Below are positions 8,778-18,101 of a stretch of 64,000 bases of DNA, piece after piece; the first letter of the stretch is position 1, and each line of letters begins with the position of its first letter. Location of the stretch: contig SCMV01000004.1 in the NCBI GenBank assembly GCA_005502875.1, forward strand, positions 123,215 through 187,214, in the 5' to 3' direction. This DNA comes from Comamonadaceae bacterium 2PF (GTDB taxonomy: Bacteria > Pseudomonadota > Gammaproteobacteria > Burkholderiales > Burkholderiaceae_C). The notes beneath the pieces are model-generated. The model ran no database searches. It was not told the origin of the DNA and saw only the letters and a program-made list of their open reading frames with translations. Made by a program: the position numbers and the translations under genes.

Positions 8778-9146
8778 ATGGCACAAGTGCTCGTCGTCGA
8801 TGACTCCGCAACCGTTCGCAACGAAGTCAGTGATTTCCTCAAGGCCAACGGCCTGGATGTGATCACCGCCGTTGATGGCCGCGATGGCCTGACCAAGCTC
8901 AAGGGCGACCCCCGCGTCAAGCTGGTGGTCAGCGACGTCAACATGCCCAACATGGACGGCCTGACCATGGCCGAGAAAATCCGTGGCGAGCTGGGCAATG
9001 CGGCCGTCAACATCGTGATGCTGACCACCGAAAACACCCCGATCATGAAAGAGCGCGGCAAGGCAGCCGGCGTCAAGGGCTGGATCGTCAAGCCTTTCAA
9101 GGGGGATGCCGTCCTCGCCACGTTCAAGAAACTGGCTGTGGGCTGA
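8778..9146 (+). CDS. CheY-type single-domain response regulator
   Basis: The 122-residue receiver domain is complete: acidic pair D8/D9, phospho-acceptor D53 in VVSDVNMPNMDG, Thr in MLTTEN, and K105 in VKPFKG. It has no output domain, so signalling is by protein-protein contact. It is the last gene of the cassette, the likely acceptor of phosphate from H450 of the kinase and the likely substrate of the two CheX-type proteins. AAGGTGA precedes ATG 8778. A bidirectional terminator follows. No flagellar gene is nearby, so the target could be something other than the motor switch. Confidence 0.9.
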   Translation: MAQVLVVDDSATVRNEVSDFLKANGLDVITAVDGRDGLTKLKGDPRVKLVVSDVNMPNMDGLTMAEKIRGELGNAAVNIVMLTTENTPIMKERGKAAGVKGWIVKPFKGDAVLATFKKLAVG

Positions 9147-9212
9147 GCTGGTTCGGGGCCTGCAGGCCCCGTGGCCGGTCCTTTGCACGATCCCGATCCT
9201 GATTGGCCATGA

Positions 9213-9249
9213 AAAAACCCGCCGGGGCGCAAAGCCTGGGCGGGTTTTT
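9213..9249. terminator. bidirectional intrinsic terminator between cheY and rpmG
   Basis: AAAAACCCGCC and GGCGGGTTTTT pair across a 15-nt loop. The A/T runs on both sides give a U-tract in either direction, suitable for the convergent cheY (+) and rpmB-rpmG (-) transcripts. Confidence 0.85.
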
Positions 9250-9281
9250 GTGCGTGCTGGCTGCGGGCAGCCAGCGCCGAA

Positions 9282-9452
9282 TCACTTCAGCTTCACTTCC
9301 TTGTAGGCGACGTGCTTGCGTGCCTTGGGGTCGAACTTCATGAATTCCAGCTTTTCGGGCGTGGTCTTCTTGTTCTTGCTGGTGGTGTAGAAGTGGCCGG
9401 TGCCCGCAGTGGACTCCAGCTTGATCTTTTCGCGTCCGCCTTTAGCAGCCAT
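9282..9452 (-). CDS. rpmG: 50S ribosomal protein L33
   Basis: This 56-residue basic protein, starting [14 protein letters not shown] and ending AYKEVKLK, is bacterial L33, a component of the large ribosomal subunit near the E site. It contains [17 protein letters not shown], the conserved core of the family. The cysteine pairs of the zinc-binding L33 form are absent, so this is the zinc-independent type. It lies 14 bases downstream of rpmB on the same strand. rpmB-rpmG is a classic operon. Confidence 0.95.
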   Translation of the reverse strand: MAAKGGREKIKLESTAGTGHFYTTSKNKKTTPEKLEFMKFDPKARKHVAYKEVKLK

Positions 9453-9466
9453 GGTGTTCTCCTAAA

Positions 9467-9700
9467 TTACAGTTCGCCGCGAGCGCGCAGGTCCGACAGG
9501 ACCTGGTCGATGCCGACTTTGTCGATCAGGCGCAGAGCGGCGGTGCTGATGCGCAGGCGCACCCAGCGGTTCTCGCTCTCGACCCAGAAACGGCGGTACT
9601 GCAGGTTGGGCAGGAAACGACGCTTGGTCTTGTTGTTGGCGTGGGAAACATTGTTCCCGGACATCGGGCCCTTACCCGTGACTTGACAGACGCGTGCCAT
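9467..9700 (-). CDS. rpmB: 50S ribosomal protein L28
   Basis: The 77-residue protein starts [20 protein letters not shown] and contains [11 protein letters not shown] and [18 protein letters not shown], the conserved L28 signature. It binds 23S rRNA in the large subunit. ATG 9700 was chosen because the conserved N-terminus begins there, although the frame stays open further upstream. It is the first gene of the rpmB-rpmG operon, with a predicted sigma70 promoter about 180 bases upstream. Confidence 0.96.
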   Translation of the reverse strand: MARVCQVTGKGPMSGNNVSHANNKTKRRFLPNLQYRRFWVESENRWVRLRISTAALRLIDKVGIDQVLSDLRARGEL

Positions 9701-9883
9701 GACGCTTCTCCGTTCGCTTGTGTGCACCACCCAAGGTGATGCTGATGTTGCGGTGGCCAGTGTGCAGAGCAGGGCTTCGACGTGTGTCGGGACCTGGTTC
9801 ACACCCTTCCGAAACGGACCCGAAACACCGATCAACATCGACGCTCCAAGCCATGGCTTCGGGACGAATTTGCAAAAACCAAG

Positions 9884-9912
9884 ATTATAGACTGATTCCA
9901 GCCGTTTGGCAA
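9884..9912 (-). promoter_or_regulatory. sigma70 promoter for rpmB-rpmG
   Basis: Read on the minus strand: TTGCCA (9907-9912, 5 of 6 to consensus), a 17-bp spacer, then a perfect TATAAT (9884-9889). Predicted start is near 9877, giving a 5' leader of about 177 nt before rpmB. Confidence 0.75.
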
Positions 9913-9956
9913 AGGCTGCTTGATCTCTGCCTGACAGGACGCTCTTTCGAGGGCCA

Positions 9957-11215
<1,259 letters not shown>

Positions 11216-11887
11216 ATGGCCATGTTGTCCAACCTCGACCTGATCCGTCGCGTGCCGCTGTTTTCGATGCTCACGCAGGCCCAGGCCGAAGCCATCGCCG
11301 AAGGGGTGGTCAAGCGCCGCTACCGCCGTGGCGAGCTGATCGTCGAACGCGGTCGCAAAACCAATGCCCTGTTCATCCTGTTGACGGGCCGTGCCCGCGT
11401 GGTCGCCTCCGACGAGCGTGGTCGCGAAGTCATCCTGGCCGTGCTCGAAGCCGGCGACTACCTGGGCGAGATGAGCCTGATCGACAACGAGCCCCATTCC
11501 GCCACCGTCCGCGCCGAGGTGCAGACCGATGTGCTGGTGCTGGGCCGCGCCGAGTTCGCCCGCTGCCTGCCCGAGAACTCCTCGCTGTCCTATGCCATCC
11601 TGCGCGGCCTGGTTCAGCGCCTGCGCAACGCCGACCGCCAGATCGAATCCCTGGCCCTGCTGGACGTCTATGGCCGCGTGGCCCGCGCCCTGCTCGACAT
11701 GGCCGACGAGGACGCTGGCGAGAAGATCATCCGCGGCAAGGTCTCGCGCCAAGACCTGGCCAAACACGTGGGGGCCTCCCGCGAAATGGTTTCCCGGGTG
11801 ATGAAGGACCTCGAAGAGCGGGGCCTGATCGAAACCCAGGACTCCGGCAGCGTGGTCCTCAAGGACCGGCTGGCCGCGACGGCCTGA
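11216..11887 (+). CDS. Crp/Fnr-family transcriptional regulator
   Basis: The 223-residue protein has an N-terminal cyclic-nucleotide-binding fold (about 10-130, with [19 protein letters not shown] aligning to the phosphate-binding cassette), a dimerisation helix, and a C-terminal winged helix. The recognition helix lies in [21 protein letters not shown]. No N-terminal cysteine cluster of the FNR type is present, so it is unlikely to be an oxygen sensor. The cassette has E rather than a clear Arg-Ser/Thr pair, so cAMP binding is uncertain. It sits between trxB and ftsK, the position held by lrp in enteric bacteria. Start at ATG 11216, with GAAGGAG upstream. Confidence 0.88.
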   Translation: MAMLSNLDLIRRVPLFSMLTQAQAEAIAEGVVKRRYRRGELIVERGRKTNALFILLTGRARVVASDERGREVILAVLEAGDYLGEMSLIDNEPHSATVRAEVQTDVLVLGRAEFARCLPENSSLSYAILRGLVQRLRNADRQIESLALLDVYGRVARALLDMADEDAGEKIIRGKVSRQDLAKHVGASREMVSRVMKDLEERGLIETQDSGSVVLKDRLAATA

Positions 11888-11907
11888 CCTTTTACCTGCT
11901 GTCAGTC

Positions 11908-11927
11908 GGTCGCCGGCTGCGGCGACC
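11908..11927. terminator. small hairpin after the Crp-like gene
   Basis: A perfect 7-bp stem GGTCGCC / GGCGACC with a 6-nt loop, 20 bases past the stop and without a U-tract. With the next hairpin it may form a weak, possibly Rho-aided, termination or attenuation region ahead of ftsK. Confidence 0.4.
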
Positions 11928-11939
11928 TCAGCAGTGTGT

Positions 11940-11964
11940 CAACGCCTCCCCCGTGGAGGCGTTG
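11940..11964 (+). promoter_or_regulatory. 10-bp hairpin that buries a GGAGG ribosome-binding site before ftsK
   Basis: CAACGCCTCC pairs perfectly with GGAGGCGTTG around a 5-nt loop. The 3' arm contains GGAGG (11955-11959), placed 7 bases before an in-frame ATG at 11967. If ftsK starts there, its Shine-Dalgarno is sequestered. If ftsK starts at 12009, this is only a leader hairpin. Confidence 0.5.
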
Positions 11965-12008
11965 TCATGTCTGCAGGGCGGTGGGAGCTTTTGCCCCAAA
12001 ATGAGCGC

Positions 12009-14462
12009 ATGACATTTCCTTTGGGTTCCCTTCAGTCCGATGGCCCTGCCGCCCCTCGTCAGCCGGGGCGAGGCGAGGCGCCCCCTGGCGGTCGCGTTGG
12101 CTCCCGCATTTCCCGCACGGCCGTGCCGGAGCCGGTCGATGTGCCGGTGGCGCCGGAGCACACCTTGCGTTTTCAGATGACTTTGTTGTTTGGCGGCGTG
12201 GCCTGGTTGCTGACCTTGCTGGCCCTTGTCAGCCACAACCGGCTTGACGCCGCCTTCACCACCTCGGGTCAGCACCAGGAAGTGAGCAACTGGGTCGGGG
12301 CGCTGGGTGCCCATGCTTCCGATCTGGCCTACCTGTTGTTCGGCCTGTCGGCCTGGTGGCTGCTGGTGATCGGCGCCCGGGTGTGGCTGGGCGCGCTGGC
12401 CCGCTGGCTGCGCCGAGACGACGCCCTGGCCGGTGCCGGGGCCGAGCCTGCTGTGCCTGCCTGGCGGCTCTGGCTGGGCCTGGTGATGTTGATGTCGGCG
12501 AGTTGCTCGCTGGAGTGGTCGCGCCTGTACAGGCAGGAAGCCGCCCTGGCTGGCGAGCACGCCGGCGGGGTGCTGGGCTACACGCTGGGTCATTGGAGCA
12601 GCACCTGGCTGGGTTTCAACGGCTCGGGCGTGTTCTGGATCGCCGTGCTGGTGGCTGGCTTGTCGCTGGCGCTGCGCTTTTCCTGGCTGGACCTGGCCGA
12701 GCGCATCGGCGAGCGCGTCGACGCCCTTCGCGAGCGCCGTGAAGCCAAGCGCGAGGTCGAGCAAGACCTGCGCATCGGCGAGCAAGCCACCATCGAGCGC
12801 GAGCGCGTGTTCGAAGAAGTGCGCCACGATCTGCCCATCGAGCCCATCCCCTTGATCATCGAGCAGCCCGTGGTCGAGGTGCCCAAATCCACCCGCGTGG
12901 TCAAGGAAAAGCAAAAGCCTCTGTTCGCCGACATGGGCGACAACAAGCTGCCGCAGATCGACCTGCTCGATGCTGCGCCTGGGCGCATGGAGACCGTCAC
13001 GGCCGAGTCCCTGGAGATGACCTCTCGCATGATCGAGAAGAAGCTCAAGGACTTCGGCGTCGAGGTGCGCGTCGTCGCGGCCTCGCCGGGGCCGGTCATC
13101 ACCCGCTACGAAATCGAGCCGGCCACGGGTGTCAAAGGCTCGCAGATCGTCAACCTGGCCAAGGACCTTGCGCGTTCGCTCTCGCTGGTCAGCATCCGCG
13201 TGGTCGAGACCATCCCCGGCAAGAACCTGATGGCGCTGGAGCTGCCCAATGCCAAGCGCCAGATGATCCGCCTGACCGAGATCCTCGGCTCTCAGGTCTA
13301 CCACGATGCGCAGTCGATGCTGACCATCGGGCTGGGCAAGGACATCGTCGGCGCGCCGGTGGTGGCAGACTTGGCCAAGATGCCTCACTGCCTGGTGGCC
13401 GGCACCACCGGCTCCGGCAAGTCCGTGGGCATCAACGCCACCATCTTGTCGCTGCTCTACAAGGCCGAGGCGCGCGACGTGCGCCTCATCCTCATCGACC
13501 CCAAGATGCTCGAAATGAGCGTCTACGAAGGCATCCCGCACCTGCTGTGCCCGGTCGTGACCGACATGAAGCTGGCCGGCAACGCGCTGAACTGGGCCGT
13601 GGGCGAGATGGAGCGCCGCTACAAGCTCATGAGCAAGATGGGCGTGCGCAACCTGGCCGGCTACAACAAGAAGATGGACGAGGCCAAGGCCCGGGGCGAG
13701 CTGGTGCCCAACCCCTTCAGCCTGACGCCCGATGCGCCCGAGCCGCTCGAGCGCCTGCCGCACGTCGTCATCGTCATCGACGAACTGGCCGATCTGATGA
13801 TGGTCGTGGGCAAGAAGATCGAAGAGCTGATCGCGCGCCTGGCGCAGAAAGCCCGTGCCGCCGGCATCCACCTGATCCTTGCCACGCAGCGTCCTTCGGT
13901 CGACGTCATCACCGGCCTGATCAAGGCCAACATCCCGACGCGCATTTCGTTCCAGGTCTCCAGCAAGATCGACAGCCGAACCATCCTCGACCAGATGGGC
14001 GCGGAAGCCTTGCTGGGGCAGGGCGACATGCTCTACATGGCCTCGGGCACCGGCCTGCCCATGCGCGTGCACGGCGCCTTCGTGTCCGATGAAGAGGTGC
14101 ACCGCGTGGTCGAGTACCTCAAGACGCAGGGCGAGCCGAACTACATCGAAGGCATCCTCGAAGGCGGCAGCCTGTCTGACGAAGGCAGCAACCTCGACGG
14201 CTCGCCCATGGGCGGCGGCGATGGCGAGCAGGACCCGATGTACGACAACGCCGTGGCCGTGGTGCTTCAGCACCGCAAGGCCTCGATCTCGCTGGTGCAG
14301 CGCCATCTGCGCATCGGCTACAACCGCGCCGCGCGCCTGCTCGAGCAGATGGAGAAGTCTGGCCTGGTCTCGAGCATGGCGACCAACGGCAACCGCGAAC
14401 TGATCGTGCCGCAGCGCGGTGGCGATGGGGGCGCCACGTCTGCGCCTTGGGATGAAAGCTGA
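12009..14462 (+). CDS. ftsK: DNA translocase FtsK
   Basis: This 817-residue membrane-anchored motor pumps chromosomal DNA through the closing septum and aligns dif sites for XerCD. It has four N-terminal membrane segments (about 55-200), a short charged linker, and the RecA-like motor with Walker A GTTGSGKS (465-472), [18 protein letters not shown] and Walker [12 protein letters not shown]. The C-terminal gamma winged helix ([20 protein letters not shown]) reads KOPS sites. ATG 12009 (MTFPLGSL) fits the usual N-terminus in this order. An in-frame ATG at 11967 has a much better ribosome-binding site (GGAGG) and adds 14 residues, so the start is uncertain. Confidence 0.96.
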   Translation: MTFPLGSLQSDGPAAPRQPGRGEAPPGGRVGSRISRTAVPEPVDVPVAPEHTLRFQMTLLFGGVAWLLTLLALVSHNRLDAAFTTSGQHQEVSNWVGALGAHASDLAYLLFGLSAWWLLVIGARVWLGALARWLRRDDALAGAGAEPAVPAWRLWLGLVMLMSASCSLEWSRLYRQEAALAGEHAGGVLGYTLGHWSSTWLGFNGSGVFWIAVLVAGLSLALRFSWLDLAERIGERVDALRERREAKREVEQDLRIGEQATIERERVFEEVRHDLPIEPIPLIIEQPVVEVPKSTRVVKEKQKPLFADMGDNKLPQIDLLDAAPGRMETVTAESLEMTSRMIEKKLKDFGVEVRVVAASPGPVITRYEIEPATGVKGSQIVNLAKDLARSLSLVSIRVVETIPGKNLMALELPNAKRQMIRLTEILGSQVYHDAQSMLTIGLGKDIVGAPVVADLAKMPHCLVAGTTGSGKSVGINATILSLLYKAEARDVRLILIDPKMLEMSVYEGIPHLLCPVVTDMKLAGNALNWAVGEMERRYKLMSKMGVRNLAGYNKKMDEAKARGELVPNPFSLTPDAPEPLERLPHVVIVIDELADLMMVVGKKIEELIARLAQKARAAGIHLILATQRPSVDVITGLIKANIPTRISFQVSSKIDSRTILDQMGAEALLGQGDMLYMASGTGLPMRVHGAFVSDEEVHRVVEYLKTQGEPNYIEGILEGGSLSDEGSNLDGSPMGGGDGEQDPMYDNAVAVVLQHRKASISLVQRHLRIGYNRAARLLEQMEKSGLVSSMATNGNRELIVPQRGGDGGATSAPWDES

Positions 14463-14557
14463 GCCGGGCTGCGCATTGATGCGCGCATGCCCCCACCTTC
14501 AAGCGGCCCCATGGGCCGTGGAACAATCGTCCCATCACCTTGTGAAGTGACAGCCCC

Positions 14558-15286
14558 ATGCCGATGACCCAGACAACCGCGCCCTCTTTTTTTCCTCGGT
14601 TGGGCGCCATGTCCCGCAATGCCGCCGTGCTTGCTTGCCTGTCGATCGCGTGCATGGCAACCGCCAGGGCTGACGCTGTGGCGTCGCTGCGCGCCTTCGT
14701 CAAAGACGTGCAGAGCGGGCAGGGCAGTTTTGTTCAGACCGTCACCTCGCCGGACGGCAAGCGCACACGCAAGTCCGAAGGCACGCTGGCTTTTCAGCGC
14801 CCTGATCGATTCCGGTTTGTCTACACGAAGCCGACCGAGCAGGTCATCGTGGGCGATGGCAAGAAGGTCTGGCTCTACGACGCCGACCTCAACCAGGTCA
14901 CGGTGCGCCCCATGAGCCAGGCCGTGGGTGCCACGCCTGCGGCCCTGCTGGCAGGAAGCGCGCTGGACAAGGATTTCGTCCTCAGCAATGTGGCGACCAG
15001 TGACGCGCCTGCGTCCTCATCGGGTGCGGCGACCGCGACCCCGACGGCTCAACAGGCAGCGTCCGGTCTGAAATGGGTGGAAGCCCGTCCTCGCAACAAG
15101 GATGGACAGTTCCAGTCGGTGCGTGTGGGGTTCCGTCAAGGGCAACTGGCCGAGCTGGAGATCCTCGACAGCTTCGGGCAGCGTTCGCGCCTGACGTTCA
15201 CACAGTTCGATTCGCGCGCCAAGGTGGCGGCAGATCGGTTCCAGTTCACGCCGCCCAAGGGGGCGGATGTGCTGGAGCAGCCCTGA
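14558..15286 (+). CDS. lolA: outer-membrane lipoprotein carrier protein LolA
   Basis: The 242-residue periplasmic chaperone has a signal peptide (VLACLSIACMATARA) and then the LolA pattern: SGQGSFVQTVTSPDGKRTR, GTLAFQRPDRFRFVYTKP, IVGDGKKVWLYDADLNQVTV and a terminal QFTPPKGADVLEQ. It carries lipoproteins released by LolCDE to LolB in the outer membrane. An Ala/Ser/Thr-rich insert (about residues 147-168) is longer than usual. ATG 14558 is the furthest in-frame start; ATG 14609, directly before the signal peptide, is a plausible alternative. It follows ftsK by 95 bases, the usual ftsK-lolA-rarA neighbourhood. Confidence 0.93.
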   Translation: MPMTQTTAPSFFPRLGAMSRNAAVLACLSIACMATARADAVASLRAFVKDVQSGQGSFVQTVTSPDGKRTRKSEGTLAFQRPDRFRFVYTKPTEQVIVGDGKKVWLYDADLNQVTVRPMSQAVGATPAALLAGSALDKDFVLSNVATSDAPASSSGAATATPTAQQAASGLKWVEARPRNKDGQFQSVRVGFRQGQLAELEILDSFGQRSRLTFTQFDSRAKVAADRFQFTPPKGADVLEQP

Positions 15287-15378
15287 CGATGACGCTGGTG
15301 CGCACCTTCATCAGGGCGAGTTTCGATTTGGGGTGAACGACGGGGCTCAGCGGACGCGGCCCATGCGCCCCATCGTTC

Positions 15379-15406
15379 GCGGTTTCAGCGAGTCCGCTGA
15401 AACCGC
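15379..15406. terminator. perfect 11-bp hairpin between convergent lolA and rhlE
   Basis: GCGGTTTCAGC and GCTGAAACCGC form an 11-bp stem with a 6-nt loop, 10 bases beyond the rhlE stop on the minus strand. It lacks a U-tract on either side. It probably marks the 3' end of one or both convergent transcripts. Confidence 0.6.
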
Positions 15407-15416
15407 TCTGGCTTGA

Positions 15417-17384
15417 TCAGCCTTCGCGCTTGCCAAAGCCCGGGCGCTTGCCGCCGGCGGGCTTGAAGCCGCCCTTGTTGCCAAAGGGCTTGTCGCCAAA
15501 CGGCTTGTCACCGAACGAGCGCTCGCCGAACGACTTCTCGCCAAAGGGCTTGCCACCGAAGGCCTTGCCACCCTTGCCGCCAAACGGCTTGTCACCGAAA
15601 GGCTTGTCGCCAAACGACTTGCCGGCCGGCTTGTCGAACGATTTCTTCTCGAAGGGGCGGTCGCCGCCGAAGCTGCGCTCACCTTGCGGGCGGTCACCGA
15701 ATGGGCGATCGCCGAAAGGCTTGCTGCCGAAGGGCTTGCCGCCAAAAGGCTTGTCACCAAAGGGCTTGTTGCCGAAGTTGCCGCGGTCGTCGAAGCGCTT
15801 GCGCTCGCCGCCGCCGAACCCACCGCGGTCACCGCCACGGTCGTCGCGCGGAGCGAAACCACGGTCTTCGGAAGGGCCGTTGAAGCGTTGATCAGGACGC
15901 GGCTGGAAGCCACGGTCTTCGCGGGGTGCAAAGCCGCGGTCTTCACGCGGGGCAAAGCCACGCTCGCCGCCTCGGTCGTTGCGGTCGCCCCAGCCACCTT
16001 CGCGCTTGCCACCGAAGCGGTCACCGCCACCGAAGCCACCGCCAAAACCGCCACCACGGCGGCCATGGCCGGGCATCGGCTTGTCATGGCGCGGGCCCCT
16101 GTCGTTGAACAGCTTGGTCTGCGGCTCCATGCCTTCGATCACCGACTCGGCGATGCGGTGGGTGGTGAAGCGCTCGATGCGGCGCAGCATGCCGATGTCG
16201 CGGCGCTCGACCAGGGTCACGGCCAGGCCCGAACGGCCAGCGCGACCGGTGCGGCCGATGCGGTGCACGTAGTCTTCGGCCTTCATGGGCATGCCGTAGT
16301 TGATCACGTGGGTGATGGTCGGCACGTCGATGCCGCGGGCGGCCACGTCGGTGGCGACCAGCACGCGCAGCTGGCGCATGCGCAGGCCTTGCAGCACGCG
16401 GTTGCGGCGGCCTTGCGGCATGCCGCCGTGCAGGGCGGCCACGGCGTGACCCATGTCGGCCAGGCGGTCGGCCAGGATGTCGGCGTCGCGCTGGGTGCTG
16501 GTGAAGATCACGGCCTGGTCGACGGCTTTGTCGGCCAGCAGGTGATCCAGCAGCTTGTTCTTGTGCACCAGCGAGTCGGCCATGTGCAGGCGCTGCTCGA
16601 TGTTGTCGTGGCTGTCGGTGTGCGAGGCCACTTCGATGGTCACGGCGTCGCGGGTCAGGCGCTGGGCCAGCTGGCCGACGTGGCCGGCGAAGGTGGCCGA
16701 GAACATCAGCGTCTGGCGTTCGGCCGGGGTGGCGTCGGCGATGGCTTCGATGTCATCGATGAAGCCCATGTCCAGCATGCGGTCGGCCTCGTCGAGCACC
16801 AGCACTTCCAGGTTGGACAGCACAGCGGCGCCGGTGTTCAAGTGGTCGAGCAGGCGGCCCGGGGTGGCGATCAGCACGTCCAGCGGGCCCTTCAGGGCCT
16901 TGAGCTGGTAGCCGTAGGGCACGCCGCCCACGATGGTGGCCACGCGCAGGCCTTGCATGTGCTTGCCGTAGGTGGAGGCAGCCTTGGCGACCTGCATGGC
17001 GAGTTCGCGGGTGGGAGCGAGCACCAGCACGCGCGGACCGTGCGCCTTGCCCTTGCCGCCCGGGGTGTCGCGGCGCTTGCTGTCGCCACGGGCTGCCACG
17101 ATGCGTTCCAGCGCAGGCAGCATGAAAGCGGCGGTCTTGCCAGAGCCCGTGGACGAGGCCACGCGCAGGTCGGCGCCGTTCATGGCGGCCGGGATGGCCT
17201 TGATCTGAACGCCGGTGGGCTGGGTGTAGCCGGAGTCGGCCAGGGCCTTGCACAGCTCGGGGCTCAGGCCCAGCTCAGCGAAGTTGGGGCCGGTGGGTTC
17301 GGCTGCGGATTCTTGGTTGATTTCGGTGGCCTCGTTGCCTTGCGGCAGTTCGGCATCGATGAGGTCACGAGAAGCGTCGGTCAT
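15417..17384 (-). CDS. rhlE: DEAD-box ATP-dependent RNA helicase, RhlE type, with long low-complexity tail
   Basis: This 655-residue helicase remodels RNA, typically in ribosome assembly, decay or cold adaptation. Its core (about 25-400) holds a Q motif (GYTQPTGVQIKAIP), motif I ASSTGSGKT, PTRELA, VLDEADRM, FSATF and HRIGRTGRAGRSG. The last ~200 residues are low complexity: GFAPREDR-type units and then many FGDKPFGGKPFG-type units rich in Gly, Phe, Lys and Pro, suited to RNA binding or condensate formation. ATG 17384 was chosen because the frame further upstream lacks family sequence. It lies between lolA and rarA, which are usually adjacent, so it may be an insertion in this neighbourhood. 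A long structured leader precedes it. Confidence 0.92.
   Translation of the reverse strand: MTDASRDLIDAELPQGNEATEINQESAAEPTGPNFAELGLSPELCKALADSGYTQPTGVQIKAIPAAMNGADLRVASSTGSGKTAAFMLPALERIVAARGDSKRRDTPGGKGKAHGPRVLVLAPTRELAMQVAKAASTYGKHMQGLRVATIVGGVPYGYQLKALKGPLDVLIATPGRLLDHLNTGAAVLSNLEVLVLDEADRMLDMGFIDDIEAIADATPAERQTLMFSATFAGHVGQLAQRLTRDAVTIEVASHTDSHDNIEQRLHMADSLVHKNKLLDHLLADKAVDQAVIFTSTQRDADILADRLADMGHAVAALHGGMPQGRRNRVLQGLRMRQLRVLVATDVAARGIDVPTITHVINYGMPMKAEDYVHRIGRTGRAGRSGLAVTLVERRDIGMLRRIERFTTHRIAESVIEGMEPQTKLFNDRGPRHDKPMPGHGRRGGGFGGGFGGGDRFGGKREGGWGDRNDRGGERGFAPREDRGFAPREDRGFQPRPDQRFNGPSEDRGFAPRDDRGGDRGGFGGGERKRFDDRGNFGNKPFGDKPFGGKPFGSKPFGDRPFGDRPQGERSFGGDRPFEKKSFDKPAGKSFGDKPFGDKPFGGKGGKAFGGKPFGEKSFGERSFGDKPFGDKPFGNKGGFKPAGGKRPGFGKREG
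15420..15970 (-). repeat. coding repeats of the RhlE C-terminal tail
   Basis: Imperfect tandem coding repeats. About 15420-15790 encodes units of the form FG(D/G/S/N/E)KPFG. About 15835-15970 encodes units of the form RGFAPRED. Units vary by codon, so selection is on the amino-acid pattern. The unit lengths are short and irregular, unlike CRISPR. Confidence 0.8.
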
Positions 17385-17783
17385 GTTGACATCCAAAGAG
17401 AGAGCAGCCCCGCGTCCGCGCAGTTGGCGCGGCAACAACAGAGCCTGCCTGCCGGGCGCAAATGCGCGGCAGGACATGGTGAGTCGCTGGGAACGTGTCC
17501 GGACTGCGTGGCGGCCGACGGTCTTGCCGTGGGGCCGGGGTCACGTTGAGTCGGTCAAAGCGACGGCATCGCCGCCAACCGAAACTCAAGACACGACAGG
17601 GGCGCTCTGGTGTGTCCTTGCGGATGAGAGAGCGCCGTCCTCGCTTCAGTTGACTGTGTTGCGCCAAAAGCGCAAGCCAACTGGCTTGAAAGAGGTCAGA
17701 GGGGATGAACGAACTGCCGAGCCAGGAACTGTCGAAGCCCGGATTGTTTTCCAAGCTCCTCGGGTTTCCCCGGTATCGGCAAG
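17385..17783 (-). promoter_or_regulatory. long structured leader of the rhlE mRNA
   Basis: About 400 bases lie between the predicted transcription start and the rhlE ATG. Visible structure: hairpin CAAGCC-N4-GGCTTG (17673-17688), overlapping hairpin TTGCGC-N5-GCGCAA (17659-17675; the two share three bases and so are mutually exclusive), and an 8-bp stem GGCGCTCT / AGAGCGCC enclosing 20 nt (17601-17636). Alternative pairing suggests temperature or autogenous control, but function is inferred. Confidence 0.5.
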
Positions 17784-17789
17784 CTGCGG

Positions 17790-17818
17790 ATCATCCTACA
17801 GCAGGGCCGATTTGTCAA
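17790..17818 (-). promoter_or_regulatory. sigma70 promoter for rhlE
   Basis: On the minus strand: a perfect TTGACA (17813-17818), a 17-bp spacer, and GATGAT (17790-17795, 4 of 6 matches). Predicted start is near 17783. Confidence 0.6.
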
Positions 17819-17930
17819 GCGTCGCCGCGGAGCGCGCCATCGACAGCTCGATGGTCTGGTGGCGGCCGCGCAGGGCCAGGTCGATGGCGACGGGAATGGC
17901 CACCAGGGCCAGCAAGGTCAATGTCAACAT
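17796..17930 (-). CDS. possible 44-residue single-pass membrane peptide
   Basis: The frame reads MLTLTLLALVAIPVAIDLALR and then a charged tail. This gives one strong hydrophobic segment at the N-terminus, followed by positive charges. GAGG lies six bases before ATG 17930. It is not recognised, and its 3' end overlaps the predicted rhlE -35 box, so it may be chance coding in GC-rich DNA. It is listed because it has both a ribosome-binding site and a clean membrane segment in an otherwise gene-free gap of ~700 bases. Confidence 0.3.
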   Translation of the reverse strand: MLTLTLLALVAIPVAIDLALRGRHQTIELSMARSAATLDKSALL

Positions 17931-18101
17931 GGGGTGCCTCAGCTTTGCTCGTTGTTGGGGGCGGGACTGCCGACCTGAACGAGCGCCGGGGACACCAAGC
18001 ATGCGCCTGACGCACCTTGTCCAAATCGGTGTTTACCTTCATCAAACCGTCACATCTCTGCCTTTTGCCTTCGGCCGTGGCCACGCGCGACAATCTTGCC
18101 C

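Noticed and set aside
4068..9146. Reading this as an ordinary chemotaxis operon
   Set aside because: cheW, cheR, cheB and flagellar genes are absent, and the kinase lacks the CheW-binding domain, so the standard label would mislead.
11928..14306. Long minus-strand open frame opposite ftsK
   Set aside because: Mirror-frame shadow of a well-supported ftsK. The translation is His/Gln/Asp-rich with no recognisable domain.
15420..15970. Short repeats that might suggest a CRISPR array
   Set aside because: They lie inside the rhlE reading frame, the units are short and imperfect, and there are no regular spacers or cas genes.
15684..17549. Long plus-strand open frame opposite rhlE
   Set aside because: It is antisense to the helicase core and repeats; no stop appears because of the repeat and GC bias. 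No ribosome-binding site or motif.
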